A program made the position numbers and the translations under genes. Below are positions 12,590 to 24,611 of a DNA stretch of 64,000 bases, piece after piece. Location of the stretch: NCBI RefSeq assembly GCF_964355755.1, contig NC_092670.1, positions 15,189,201 through 15,253,200 of the forward strand, written 5' to 3'. Each line of letters starts with the position of its first letter. The first letter of the stretch is position 1. The notes beneath the pieces were generated by a model, which did no database searches, was not told the origin of the DNA, and was given only the letters and a program-made list of their open reading frames with translations. This DNA comes from Antedon mediterranea. Its lineage: Eukaryota; Echinodermata; Crinoidea; Comatulida; Antedonidae.

Positions 12590-13400
12590 GTGAATACATT
12601 CGTATATTTCAAGTCATAAAAATTCCAATAAAAAGGGAATTGGCCGTGTGGCTACTGTCTGGGGCCGGCTACTGTCTGGGGAAACCTAAGATAAATTTGC
12701 TGTCATGAGTATTTTCGTCTATCCCAAGACGCAATAGTTCCAATAAAAAAGGAATTGACTGTGTGGCTCTTCGTGTGATTAAATCTTGTAGGCCCAGACC
12801 CAACGGGCATTTCTGGGCTACTGTCTGGGGCTACTGTCTGGGGAAACTTACAGGATAAAGTTACTGTCATCGGTATTTTCGTCTATCCCAAGACGTAACA
12901 GTTCCAATAAAAAAGGAATTGGCCGTGTGGCTCTTCGTGTGATTAAATTTTGTATAGCCCAACGGGCATATCTGGGCTACTGTCTAGGGCTACTATTTGG
13001 GGCAACTTACAGGATAAAGTTGCTGTCAATGATATTTTTGTGCACCCCAATGTGTAACAGTTGCAATGCAAAAGGAATTAGCCGTGTGGCTCTTGACATG
13101 AATAACATCATTTTTTAGGGGTCACTTGGGGCTACTGTCTCGGGCAACTTACAGGATAAAGTTGCTGTCATTGCTGTTTTAACATTGTATACACATATAT
13201 GGGAACAATGTCCAACAACTTTTATCCGTGTGACTTTTCACATGATTAAATCCATTTTTTACCCCTCCTATTTGGTGTCCCCATGGTAAATTTACATGAT
13301 AGGACCCGGCAGCAATATTGAATATTGAATATTGGCCATATATCTACATAATCAGCCCATCAGACCTTTTGTGGCTTTTCACATGAATAAATCTTCTGGG
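12590..13400 (+). repeat. Satellite-like tandem array, about 115-165 bp units
   Basis: The segment CCAATAAAAAAGGAATTGGC followed by CGTGTGGCTCTTCGTGTGA begins near 12622, 12737, 12901 and 13060, with degraded copies near 13220 and 13360. Each unit also carries GGGCTACTGTCTGGGG, sometimes doubled, and ACAGGATAAAGTTGCTGTCA. Units diverge towards the right end. No coding potential. Confidence 0.75.
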
Positions 13401-14368
13401 CGCCCGGTCTATAAGAAAGTTAAATAGCACGACTATAATATTTGATTTGATTTTTAAAGGCCAGGGTGGTGGCAAAAAATTTATATTGATCATACATTCC
13501 AATAATTATCGATCTATAGTTTCCCCTATGTTTCATAATTTTTGGGATTTTATTTGTGTTACACAAGCTTTTTGAAAATTAGCACTTTCTTATCAGTGGG
13601 GGGGATAGTTCAAATTACACAGTAAAATCTATTCTTTTGTACACAAATTTTGAAAATAGAGAGGCATTTTAAAAAGCTATGAAAAATAAACGGTGTGGTA
13701 AAAAATGTTATCAGATGACTAAATATAGGTAATATAACTTGAATTTTACATTTCTGGTATTTTTATTCAACTTCAGAATTTTATTTTCATGCTATAGAAA
13801 AAATTATCCACCGTATATCCACTATCTTTTTTCACCTTCTAGGGAGTCACCAGACATGTTATTACATTATGTTAACTACCTAACTACTGAAAAAAAGTCT
13901 TCCTAGTTTTTTTGGCAGAATTTTGCCAAATTTTGTATTTGACCATATTAGGGGAAATTCATGTTTTTTCGTCTTGATTTCTGTTACAAATATTAGATTT
14001 ATGTACAATTAACCAGATATTATGTTTAAAATTCATGCCTGTACCTGAGCTTTAATATCAATTTCAAGTAGTATAATTTCTAACTAACAACACACAACAA
14101 TAATAAAACATGATAAGTGTAATACATATGTCATAGGTCTACTTTTATATTTAGAAGATTGGTGATTTAGGTATGATCCGCTTAATTATATATATAAGTA
14201 TTTATTCAATTTAGTTGACTTAATTTAATGGATGATTAGAGCCAAGAAGGGTTGTTATTATTTTTTTTATCTTATTTATCAACAAATGTAATTACTTTAT
14301 AGCCTACATTACTTCAAGCAAATAACACATTTTAAAGTTTCGAAAAATAATTGATGAGTGATGTAAGC
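13400..14368. other. Intergenic between array and gene A 3' end
   Basis: AT-rich, with no gene on either strand. On the minus strand it should contain the 3' UTR of gene A; an AATAAA hexamer (plus-strand TTTATT, 14201-14206) lies about 165 nt after the A stop codon and is a candidate poly(A) signal. Confidence 0.5.
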
Positions 14369-15108
14369 TTATTTCATGACATCATCGTCTACTTGCACTT
14401 CCAAGAAAGCCTGGGTCACCACATCAGTGGCACTTCTCTTTCTTCGTCGTACGGCGGCCGAATTACAACTTTGCTGAGAGTTTAAAATCTTGCAATGCGA
14501 TTGGTTGTTTTTTGGATTGCATGTTACAAATGAACACGTTACCCACACCTAATAATAATAAATATAACTTAATGAGGAGTCTATCCATGACAGTGGCTGC
14601 TGTATGAGGTAACCCTCTACTCGTCTCGAAAAATGTACTGGATTGGATGAAGTGCACATGAGCTAGATGTGTAGGCCTACACTGGGCCTACGATTTATAT
14701 AGTCCTTATCCGAGAAGACTCGTTCTACCACCAGAATCATAGAGCGGGTGAGCATCGAACTTAATTGCCATAACTTGGCTGGACTACGGTTCCACTGTCT
14801 CAAACGCGCAGACAAACACTCACTCACTTTTTTTTAAAGTTTATTTTTGTAGGCCTATGTTATTTTAATGTTAAATTTAATTTACTTAATAAAACTAAAC
14901 AGGGTCTAAATCTTGATTTCAGAAATTTCACACTCTAACTAAAACTTGGTATAAAACTGATTCTGGGTCATGTTTGTCCACCTTTTAAAAATGTTTACTT
15001 ACTGCGTCTTTCAAGCCATGGTTAATCATTGCAAATGTCTTGATAGAAAATTCTCTCCGAGCAGCAAACCCAAACCCATGAAAAATGATGGTATCATCCA
15101 CTGGACAA

Positions 15109-16308
15109 CTATATCAACACAAAACAAGAGAGAACAACTGTGAACCACTAACAAATACACACAAAAGAAAACAATGAAACAGAAACAAAATCAAGAGTTG
15201 ATTGAATTGTAAATTGTTATTGGCCATGTAGCCTAATAATTTATAGAAATCTCATTACATTTCCGCCTTTTAAAATCAATTTAAGTTTTGCTTTTTTTTT
15301 TTAATTTTGACAGCCATGTCTGAATCTGTTTTAAATAAGCTTGAAGGAGTATTAATATATTTATATCCTTTTTGTAAATTGATTGACAGTATGCCACGCT
15401 AGCATATTTATTCAATGGTGCTAAATCTACAGTAATACAGTATATAAATAAAAATGTAATTTTCATTATTCTCCTTCTAGTATTTTTGTACCATTCCACG
15501 AACATAAACATTCATTATTTGTTTTATATAACATCTAAATAGATTCCGGTCATTTGAATCAGATTGAATAATAGGCCTACATTTGATTCTTGGGTCTAAC
15601 TTAGTACGGTATCTCTTTAAAAATTCCGTCGCGATACGACGAGAGTGCACTGTTTTTGTATTGTTTAAAAATAGGCGGCGCTGTTGGATTTTACGTTCAG
15701 AATCACTGTTATGGTCTTTCCCATTTTTTTTCGTACGTGAAAAGTACTATTTAACAATCGTTGAATAGTGCGCACTATTTGCATGCCATGTGACCCACAA
15801 TCGAAATTTAGTTAAGTTTTATATAATATCAAATACCTGTACTGTATCAAATAAACCATGTCACACACATATGTGTGTATGTATACGGTAGGCCTATGTA
15901 TATATGATTTATTAATATTATGTTAAAGAGAAAAAAAATTATGTTATAAAATGTATATATCTGGTTACTTAATTAAAACAATTACATTCAGTTACTAGAT
16001 TGGTTACAGCATTTACCAAATTAATAATTGATTAATAATTAATAATTAATTATTATTTACTTTAAAAAAATGGAATTAATAATTTATACTTTTTAATATT
16101 GTTTGATCATTGTAAGTTACTTTATTTAAACGTTCATATTTCTTTGATATCTATTACTTTATGTGATTTTGTGTTATGGTTGTATTTTTTTAAATGAATT
16201 AAAAAAAATAATAATAAAAAAAAAAATAAACCATGTCACACACGGCTTTGATTTTACTCTAAACCTATTTATGTAATTTGTCTATGAATATGTAAGAGGA
16301 TGTCTTAC
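15109..16308 (-). other. Gene A intron 12, no gene seen
   Basis: AT-rich intron with A-runs and ATTAAT repeats (16020-16060, 16200-16235). A TAGGCCTAC octamer occurs near 15573. No exon or element boundary recognised. Confidence 0.5.
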
Positions 16309-17402
16309 CCATCTACGATAAATTCAAACTTCTTATCAAATTTGGTACAAGATTTATACTTTGGCGTTGCACTGCAGCTCTCAATTGCAACCTCTTTACC
16401 ACTGTCATGTGCTCTGGCGGCAAAATACAAAGTATCGTTAAAATCCATCTCCTTCTCTGTGCCGTATTCTACCTTGTCTTCATAGCGTCTGTCTTCGTAG
16501 AGAGCTCCAGCACAGCTTCCAATCGTGTCTTTGATTCGACCTTACTGGATTCTAACGATGTGTCTGGACTAAAGTAAACGTTGGCAATCCCAACCCCTTC
16601 GACCTCACAGATAATTTTGATGTTCACCTTCCGTTTTTTGCGGGTTATCAGTTTACTTGTTTGATAAGGTTCTGGATCATCTCTCAAGATGTTGATAAAT
16701 CGAGTGATATCTGACGATTTTTTCTGTAAAAACATATTTTATGTTATTTGATAATATTGTTACTGATTGCAATAGTTATTATTCTGTTCATACATGAGAG
16801 TGCACAATGTGCAGCCTATCACACTATGTTGTGGCAACAACTAACCTAAAAAACATTAACTGCAATTACTTTGCTTTTAGGACTTGTCTAGTCTGTGAAT
16901 TAAATCCTTGCTTTCCGTCACTCTTATTGCCGTTTTTTTTGGTTTGAATATAAATGTCAAAAATAATATCCGAATTAGGTATTTAGAGTAAACAAATTCC
17001 CACTATAGAACCTTTGCTTGTCCCAATGCGCCTTATCAATTCGGTCATACGGTACAATTTTTGGAAAATGGTTGCATTAGCCTATCAACATGGAAGTGCT
17101 ATAAGGCTGCTCTAAGAAAACATTTACCTTGATGTAAGTTCCACAGGAATCATAGGCAAACTTAATGATTAGATGCGTTCCATTATCAATACTCTTACAC
17201 CGTCGGTCTATCAAATGTAGCTCATTCACCGACTTGTCATTGGCATACGACTTTGGAACAGACGCAGTGATCTCTGACTGACCACAGTCAACCGTTGGAG
17301 GATTTGCTTTAAACAAAAGATAACACTGTACAATAATACAGTTCTGTCTACACTATCAAACTTAATGAGACAATAAAGTGATATGGACGCAATGACGTCA
17401 TA

Positions 17403-17883
17403 ATAGGGAGGTTTCGCAACCTTACGAATACGATAACGAAAACGGATACGTCACGCACACGTATTCGTTTTCGCATGCCAACGAAATATTGAGGGGCGTC
17501 CAAAATATGACTGCGGTAAATTTGAGCGAAGCGCAGGTACGTGTTGCTTGGTGCTTGGCTGCCTAGGCCTAGCGTAGCATCAAAGCGAGTGAAGACTTTA
17601 AAAACTGCTATTTATCAAAATTGACTTGGCATTTTAGTAAATTACTTTAGTAAATTACTTTCAATAAATCTATAATTATATTATAATCATGAATCATTCC
17701 TGATTCAAATGCAAAATGTGCAAATAGATCAAAACCTATACTCGTTTTGTGGTTACGAATATGACTGGTGATATTCGTCAACACGAATACGCTTTACGAA
17801 TATGAAATGGGGATCAGCTCAAAAGTTTCACAAATGTATGACGTATCCGTTTTCGTTATCGTATGGTTGCGAAACCTCCCTAT
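17403..17883 (+). mobile_element. MITE-2, copy 1 (in gene A intron 10)
   Basis: Terminal inverted repeats: ATAGGGAGGTTTCGCAACC at the left and GGTTGCGAAACCTCCCTAT at the right, with subterminal GATAACGAAAACGGATACGT inverted as well. It is flanked on both sides by TA (17401-17402 and 17884-17885), consistent with TA target-site duplication as in Tc1/mariner-type elements. It is inserted inside a MITE-1 copy: GACGTCA lies to the left and CTACCACTTT to the right. Confidence 0.85.
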
Positions 17884-18066
17884 TACTACCACTTTCTTTT
17901 AAACTAAATATAATTATATTAAATTCAGTAAACTAAAGACTGCGGAATTAAGGCATGATTGTACTTTCAAATTAAGATTAACCTATCACAGGATCGATGG
18001 CTATTTATGACAATTTATTATGCCACTCATAGTTTTTAATATCTTTATTTAAGTTTTCGATATTTA

Positions 18067-18587
18067 ATAGGGAGGTTTCGCAACCTTACGAATACGATAA
18101 CGAAAACGGATACGTCACACATTTGTGAAACTTTTGAGCTGATCCCCATTTCATATTTGTAAAGCGTATTCGTGTTGACGAATATCACCAGTCATATTCG
18201 TAACTACAAAACGAGTAGGCCTATAGTTTTTGATCTATTTTGCACATTTTGCATTTGAATCATGAATGATTCATGATTATAATATAATTATAGGCCTACT
18301 TTTATTGAAAGTAATTTACTAAAGTAATTTACTAAAATTCCAGGTATAAATAGCAGTTTTTAAAGTCCTCACTCGCTTTGGTGTTACGCTAGGCCTAGGC
18401 AGCCAAGCACCAAGCAACACGTACCTGCGCTTCGCTCAAATTTACCGCAGTCATATTTTGGACGGCGTCCTCAATATTTCGTTGCCATGCGAAACAGATT
18501 TTTACTGGCTTACGAAAAACGAATACGTGTGCGTGACGTATCCGTTTTCGTTATCGTATTCGTACCGTAAGATTGCGAAAACTCTAT
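18067..18587 (-). mobile_element. MITE-2, copy 2, inverted relative to copy 1
   Basis: Same element as 17403-17883 in reverse orientation: internal GCCAAGCACCAAGCAACACG here is the reverse complement of CGTGTTGCTTGGTGCTTGGC there. The left TIR is intact, the right degenerate (GCGAAAACTCTAT); TA dinucleotides flank both ends. It lies 183 bp from copy 1 in the same intron. Confidence 0.85.
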
Positions 18588-19384
18588 TACCGATGAATCA
18601 ACAGGCGAATAAGTGACATACAAGGTCGTTATGTTGATATAGACAGTCTCAAAGTTTCAATTTGGTTTTTATCCATAACTAATTAGATAATTTTCATTAG
18701 AATATCAAAATGATGTGTACCATGGTAACTTTCGTACCAAACTTAATCATACATTTGTAATATTTACAATACTTACAAACATTAAAGCCAATTTTTGATG
18801 GATCTGACGTGGTTTCAGCAGTACCATGACAAAATGCGGAGTAATTGGTGACTGAAAAACCTCCATCTATATCTATAACATAACGGTTTCCAGCTTTTAT
18901 GTCTTTTGGCGCTTTATATCGAAGTTTTGTAGGATCGTCGGAAAGAAATTCTACTTCATCCGAATTGGCAGCGTCATAGCTGATTAATTGTTGGTTATCC
19001 GTTAAATCAAGTACGCGAATGTATACAGGTTTTTCTGGTCTTGAAACCTTAAATAATAGTGGTAAACGAAAATGTAATATGGTTACATATATAAAGGATT
19101 ACTCAATGTATTTATTGTTCTAGTTATTTAACCAAATACTATCTCTTTTTCCACTTACTAACTAAGCGCGTTATTGCCGGTACTGTATGAATTTAAAAAA
19201 AGTGGAATAATAGTGTATGAGGTTACATTACCGGTTTATCGAACTTAATGAACCAGTATTTTACTGTTTCCTTCAATAGGCTATTGGTAGCTGGGTACGA
19301 TTCGGCATCTAAAACATTTGGAATCGGTGGTTTTCGAACGGATTTGTCATCTACAAAAAAAAAGATATAAATAGTGTGATGGTA

Positions 19385-19575
19385 AGTAAGTAAGTAATAT
19401 TTATTGCTTTCCAAGAACAGTACAAATTTATAAAACAGTATAATGTAAATGATATAAAAAGAGAAAACATTAAATATAATAATACAAGACTAAACTGGAA
19501 AATAAGCATTGAAAGCAGGGGATGGCCCTTTAAGCCCAGAGGCTTGTTTCCAAAGGGGTCCCCAAATGGCGCTAG
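19385..19575 (-). repeat. LINE/SINE-like 3' end in gene A intron 8
   Basis: GTAAGTAAGTAAGTAATATT followed by TTATTGCTTTCCAAGAACAG and later GGCCCTTTAAGCCCAGAGGC. Reverse-complemented, this reads as an AT-rich 3' end with a short tandem tail, typical of LINE 3' termini. Family not identified. Confidence 0.35.
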
Positions 19576-22130
19576 TTAATATTATGCATTATTAAAGAAT
19601 GATTACTATACAGTATAAAATACGGTATTACGGCGTAGACGCGATTATCACGCTTCATTTGTTGGTAGAGTGTATACGTGAACATAATGCCATACCCATG
19701 TGTTGCATTTTGTAACAGTGTCATCGTAGTTGAAGACAATATGAAATCGGGAATTGCCGTCTGAGAACCTGATGTGTCATTGCTTTCGATTTGTGAACAT
19801 TCGCCTAATGGAATAGAGGCTTGAATGCAAAATTATTGTAATAACAATTCTTTACCTGTAACTAACACTTTTCCAGCGACAGACTCTCCTTGCAATCTTT
19901 AGGGAAAAAAAAAAGTTAAATCAGGTATTTGCCAGAGCCATAGCCAATGTGGTATAAACTTTATATTATGTAGTATTTATTTTATCGCCACACTTCAAGC
20001 TGTAACACAAGCTTCATAGAACTTTTAAACATATGTGCTTGAAATGTAAGTTGATCGAATTTAACCTATAAGTTATTTTATACCGATAAAAATTGGTACA
20101 AAGAAATATTTTTCATACCCAAAATCGTCAGTAGCAGTTATAGTGTATTCATATATTCCAAGTTTATTGGTTTGAAATGAAAGAGTGCTCTGAACAAATC
20201 TACCTGGCGGAGGAATATCTTCAGTGTGTGACATGCCTTTTGGTAAAATATACGTCATCTCTTCAACTCTGTATAAAACAACAACAAATAATTGTATTCG
20301 ATGATATAACAAAGGAATTATTTTATTGTCCAAATTATTACGAAATTTTGAATTTTGTTCTTGTGTTTAAAAGAGAAACAACGAGGTTACAGTATTTTAT
20401 TGGGAAGATTCCAGAAACTGCAATACTTAAAATAGAATAGGAATACGGCTGTAGATAAAAATCGAGAAAAATGACACACTGATTTCCATCCGATTCTTCT
20501 GGTAGATTCGCAGAAACGGTATTCTTCCATTTTCCACCTGGTCGAATAATGGAACATTCCTCTTCTAACGTCACTTGTGGTCCAGTACAACTTCCGGCTA
20601 AAAATAACCATATATATTGTTTTGTAGATTAGATAAATTATATAATTCTCTTTTAGTTAAAGACAATGTTCTAGATATGTTTTCATATTTAAGTTTACTA
20701 TAAAGTTAAATGCTACTTTGTATTGATTTTTGAATAAGATTTAAAAATATAAATAAAATAACTGTCGTTACGGACGGATGTTGTTATGGTTATATAACCA
20801 TTTTTCTGGTCTCATAAACCTTTCTATTTTATACAACTTTCATTGACGATTCGTAAGCAGAACTATTTTTCAAGTTAAGTTTCTCTTCTGTACTTTCAGC
20901 AGACAAACATCGAAACGCCGACTGGTTGACTATAACATAAAAAAAGACTAGACTACTGTACAAGTCTAGTTTCCGTATTGGGAGAGTTAATTGTACTATA
21001 CTAACGTTCAGTAAGTTGAATAAGAAACTGGTACGGCACTTTACTCTTGGGTGTTGTTGAACCCTCGTCGTCGAAATCTTCAACCATTACGGATACGCCA
21101 TAGTAATTTCCCGCAGGGTGATAAACGTATTCTCCCTTTGTTTGAAATTTTACTAAGCACTTTTTCTAAAATGAAATAAATTTATTTTAAAGACAATATT
21201 TTCACCCTGAAAAAATAATTGTTACAGTGTTTTTGTTGAATACCATTTAAATGGCAAATAATAGTTATTCACTTTGACCAGAAAAAAAAACCAAAAATAT
21301 AATAAAGATTTTTTCTTCTAAAGAAGTGATTAACTTTATTGAAACTGTGAACTGCTTATTCAAAGTTGTTTTTGTGTTGTTAATCTTAATTTTTCAAGTT
21401 TTCGGGGAACAATACATCTTTAAGGGATTACATATGCAGTGATTGAAACAATGCGAACTCTTTTGGAAAAATGTAATCGAATTTATAATAGAAATCGTGA
21501 ATTGATGGTCAGTCAAAATTTTTTCCCACAAAAATGAAAATGAGGATTAGCAAAATCAAACTTTGTAGTTTAAAGAAAGTCAATTAAAGTAGAAAAAAAA
21601 ACCACAAATATTTCTCTTATAAAAATACAAAATAAACGGTTAGATTTAACAAAAAAAATCATTTAGGTTAGACCTACTGCGCATGTAGAAGAGAATTTAT
21701 GCCTACCTCATAAATGGTTGCATTAATTGGATCTTTACTTGGGTCACCACAGACACGGAGTGTATTAGTATCACCTGGGCATTCATGTTTATTTGGATCA
21801 GCCCAGCGACATCTGACTATATCACCGTCGGGATCACTTGCTGAACAAGAAACACAAAATGTAACATTAGGCCTACTAGTATGCCTACGATAGGATACAA
21901 CGTAAAACTGAATGAATTTCATTGATAGAACTTCATTATTCATCTCGTATTTATTCTCTTGCATATTTCAACAAGTTCAGTTGATTCTAAATTCAAAAAG
22001 TTTTAAATATGAATGGTAGCATTTTAATTGGTGATATTGGTTAATTGGAACATGGAGGTATAATTGGAAGTACATCTACCACAGTGAGATGATTAGTTTC
22101 AAAGAGTGGCGCCGTGAATGTATCAAATAA

Positions 22131-22332
22131 AGCCCGTTTTCCTGTCGACGTTATTCGATGCTATCGTTACAATAATCGGCAATCTTCTACGTAAACATTG
22201 AAATGTTAACGATTTACAGGAAAAGGTACTCACTATCGTTATCATTTCAATTTTATCGTTTTCAAACGATCGTCTTGAACTGTTAACGATCAACGACGAT
22301 AGCGTCGAATAACGTCGACAGGAAAACAGGCT
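22131..22332. mobile_element. Palindromic MITE in gene A intron 3
   Basis: Ends AGCCCGTTTTCCTGTCGACG and CGTCGACAGGAAAACAGGCT are inverted repeats, extended by TTATTCGATGCTATCGTT / AACGATAGCGTCGAATAA-like subterminal arms. About 200 bp, non-coding, full-length foldback shape. Confidence 0.75.
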
Positions 22333-23774
22333 TAAGATGTCTAATGTAGACCTACCCATCATCTATTAACAATTTAATTGGTCAGTAAACGCTGAACTGG
22401 TTAGTTATTGCTACAAACAAAGAGCGTTTAATATAATTGTTATGATTTTTACCTTTCAGGTCAATTAACAGTTCACATCCTTGTCGTACACGATAGAGTG
22501 GAAGTCCAGCCGTTACGCGGGGAGAGTTATTGTCAATAGATAGGTCCACATGGCTCAGTAAATTCCAACATCTTCCAGGATCGAAATTTTGCAGATATAG
22601 CCAACTACTGTCTGTACATGACCCTTCGGTTTCATAGCTGAATAAAATTAGATATTACGTCTCTGCCACTGATGGTAAAAGACTACATTATTGATTTTAG
22701 GGCCGCAAAAGCTATTCCATCACGGTAGCTTTCCACGCAAAACCTTTCAAACAAGTGCTACCACTCGATTTCCTGACCCAAAATTCAAACCAAACCTATT
22801 AAATGTATTGTTCTGTTTTTAGTACAATGTATAATGAGTATATAGGCTAATTACAGAAAAATAAATCAAAATATTTATAAACTTACCTCATTGTAAATTC
22901 ACTACTTTTCACCTTATACTTATAAGAACCTTTAAACAGATTCCAATCATTTTCTGAGCTGGTAGCAATACAGGTTAATGGAAGGCGTTTTATAATTTCT
23001 TGATCATAAACGGAACACGTCTTGCATTTTAACATGTTCGAATCTTCGGCCAGAATCTGGGATCCCACGAATTCACAAGGGTAGGTCCCTTCACTCTTTT
23101 TAAACGACAAACGCCAGAAAAATTCAACCTAACATTTTAAAAAATGATTAAGTTTGGAATACAATCATTAACAATACAATGTGAGTTTCAAATTTAAAAC
23201 ATTAGGAGTCAAGTGGGGGTACACCAACCATGCACTTTGTGCAGTGTTCATCCATTACAATGCATATATTCTTATTCATATTTTTTATACTGTTCTGGTC
23301 GTAACATTTACAATAATCTACAGTATTATCATAAATTAAAATTTAAGTAATAACGTTTTAGTTATCATTATGTGCCTACCTTTCGGTAAAATATAAACAA
23401 ATAATTGGTGCAGGCCTACCTTCTTGTTGTTTATTTTCTCCCAGTAGAATGTTCCTCCGCGGTAATGAACTGCTTGCGCCGACTGAGAAAGTGCACATAC
23501 TAACACCAGTAAACCCACCAATTGCATGGTGAATCAAAACTACAGCCTACAATACATATAAACAAAACATGAATAAATATCAATATCATTAAAAAAAAAA
23601 TTATACTAATATTATTAAATACAAATGTATTCAACAAGATTTGGTTCAGATTTGGTTCCTAGTTTCATATAATAAAAATAAAATTAACCATTCAATATCA
23701 TTATAAACTGATTTAATTAAGCATTGTAGTAGCTGGTCCTACTTTCAACATTTTCAGTTAAAATAAAAAAATAC

Positions 23775-23870
23775 CTTTTAATTATGTAGACACAAAACTA
23801 TTGTTGTCGATAACTGTAGGCCTACACTGTAAATTTGAAACCTAGGCCTGCCGCTAGAGGTGCAATCAAA
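23775..23870 (-). other. Gene A non-coding first exon (predicted)
   Basis: A donor (minus strand TAAAAG/GTATTT, at 23774) lies 20-130 bp downstream of the TATA-like box. The matching acceptor before the coding exon is GGCTGTAG at 23540-23541, eight or more bases before the ATG. Genes B (34069), C (53231) and D (63961) have equivalent donors. The 5' boundary is a guess from the TATA position. Confidence 0.45.
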
Positions 23871-23890
23871 ATGAATAATCTCTTCATTGT

Positions 23891-24011
23891 CCTTTTATAT
23901 TGTATAAAATCTGTGTAAACGATGTTTCCAAACCTCCATGGTATTAAACAATAATACATTGAGTATTAAATTAATTTTCCAATTCTCGTTGATATTGATT
24001 TACATTGAAAA
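23891..24011 (-). promoter_or_regulatory. Gene A promoter module
   Basis: On the minus strand a TATAAAAGG box (23891-23899) is preceded by a GTTTACACAGATTTTAT element (23902-23920). Further up is a block whose plus-strand form is TTTTCCAATTCTCGTTGATA then TTGATTTACATT (23974-24011), with AAACAATAAT nearby. The same order and spacing of blocks occurs upstream of genes B and C. Confidence 0.6.
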
Positions 24012-24407
24012 CAAGACGATAATTGCAACAATATTGTTTAAAAATAATCAACCAATTATTTATCAATTCTAATGCGTTTTTAAATCCAAATTAAATGAAA
24101 TTTGATACGTCATTTGTATATCACTTATCAGCGTTCCGTATGTTTAGGTCTTTAATTTCAATCAAATATAAAATAACATAAACATGGAAAGTCTTGGTTT
24201 ATGCAAAACCAGCTGCCAAAACGTATACACATCGATTCAAGTGTAATTATTACCGCTTGCCGCATTAAATATAGCTTGAACCATGTAAACAGACACGTGG
24301 CTCTCATAACGGATATTCATACAAACGCCCGTTTGTTCTTCCATTGGTGGACTTGGGACCACTTTTAAGCGCACCAATCAACCACACCAACCGTTAGAGG
24401 ATATTAC

Positions 24408-24512
24408 GCTCTGTATCAAACTTTATGTGACAACAAAATGTGGGAATAAGGACACGATGACTTTACAACATGTGGGCGCATCACACTAGCTTGATAGTGT
24501 AGACAGAACTTT
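24408..24512. mobile_element. MITE-1 family copy
   Basis: Left end GCTCTGTATCAAACTTTATG, right end GCTTGATAGTGTAGACAGAA, about 105 bp; the left terminus lacks a few bases of the CTACACTATC core. Confidence 0.65.
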
Positions 24513-24526
24513 AGGGCACCTTTTTA

Positions 24527-24611
24527 ACTTACAATAATATTGTAAGTTAAACATTGTAGAAAGTGTGTATAAACTTACATATTATGAAAGTTTATACACA
24601 ATTTCTACAAT
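24527..24611. repeat. Tandem palindrome and hairpin
   Basis: AACTTACAATA/TATTGTAAGTT forms a perfect palindrome (24527-24549). It is followed by ATTGTAGAAAGTGTGTATAA, whose imperfect reverse complement TTTATACACAATTTCTACAAT lies at 24590-24611. Confidence 0.6.

Larger units (their letters stand above)
14369..23527 (-). pseudogene. Gene A: secreted HYRGG-ZP protein, frame broken in ZP-C exon
   Basis: Fourteen coding exons: 23527-23420, 23128-22887, 22637-22453, 21840-21707, 21165-21006, 20597-20480, 20268-20119, 19896-19856, 19350-19232, 19047-18777, 17306-17128, 16723-16309, 15108-15003, 14548-14369. All junctions fit GT-AG and the phases match genes B-D. The product would be about 800 residues: signal peptide (MQLVGLLVLVCALSQSAQA), HYRGGTFYWE, a SDPDGDIVRCRWAD segment, TATDDFGYE, ZP-N (exon 11), ZP-C (exons 12-13), then a RRRKRS furin-type site and a 20-residue tail in exon 14. 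Exon 12 is 415 nt versus 413 in gene B; an extra AG (plus strand, around 16499-16504) shifts the frame after about residue 643 and gives a stop about ten codons later. All other exons are open and well conserved, so this is a recent pseudogene, an allele or an assembly indel. Confidence 0.75.

Noticed and set aside
12590-13400. CRISPR-like array
   Set aside because: The units are long, degenerate, directly joined repeats without regular unique spacers, in an animal genome.
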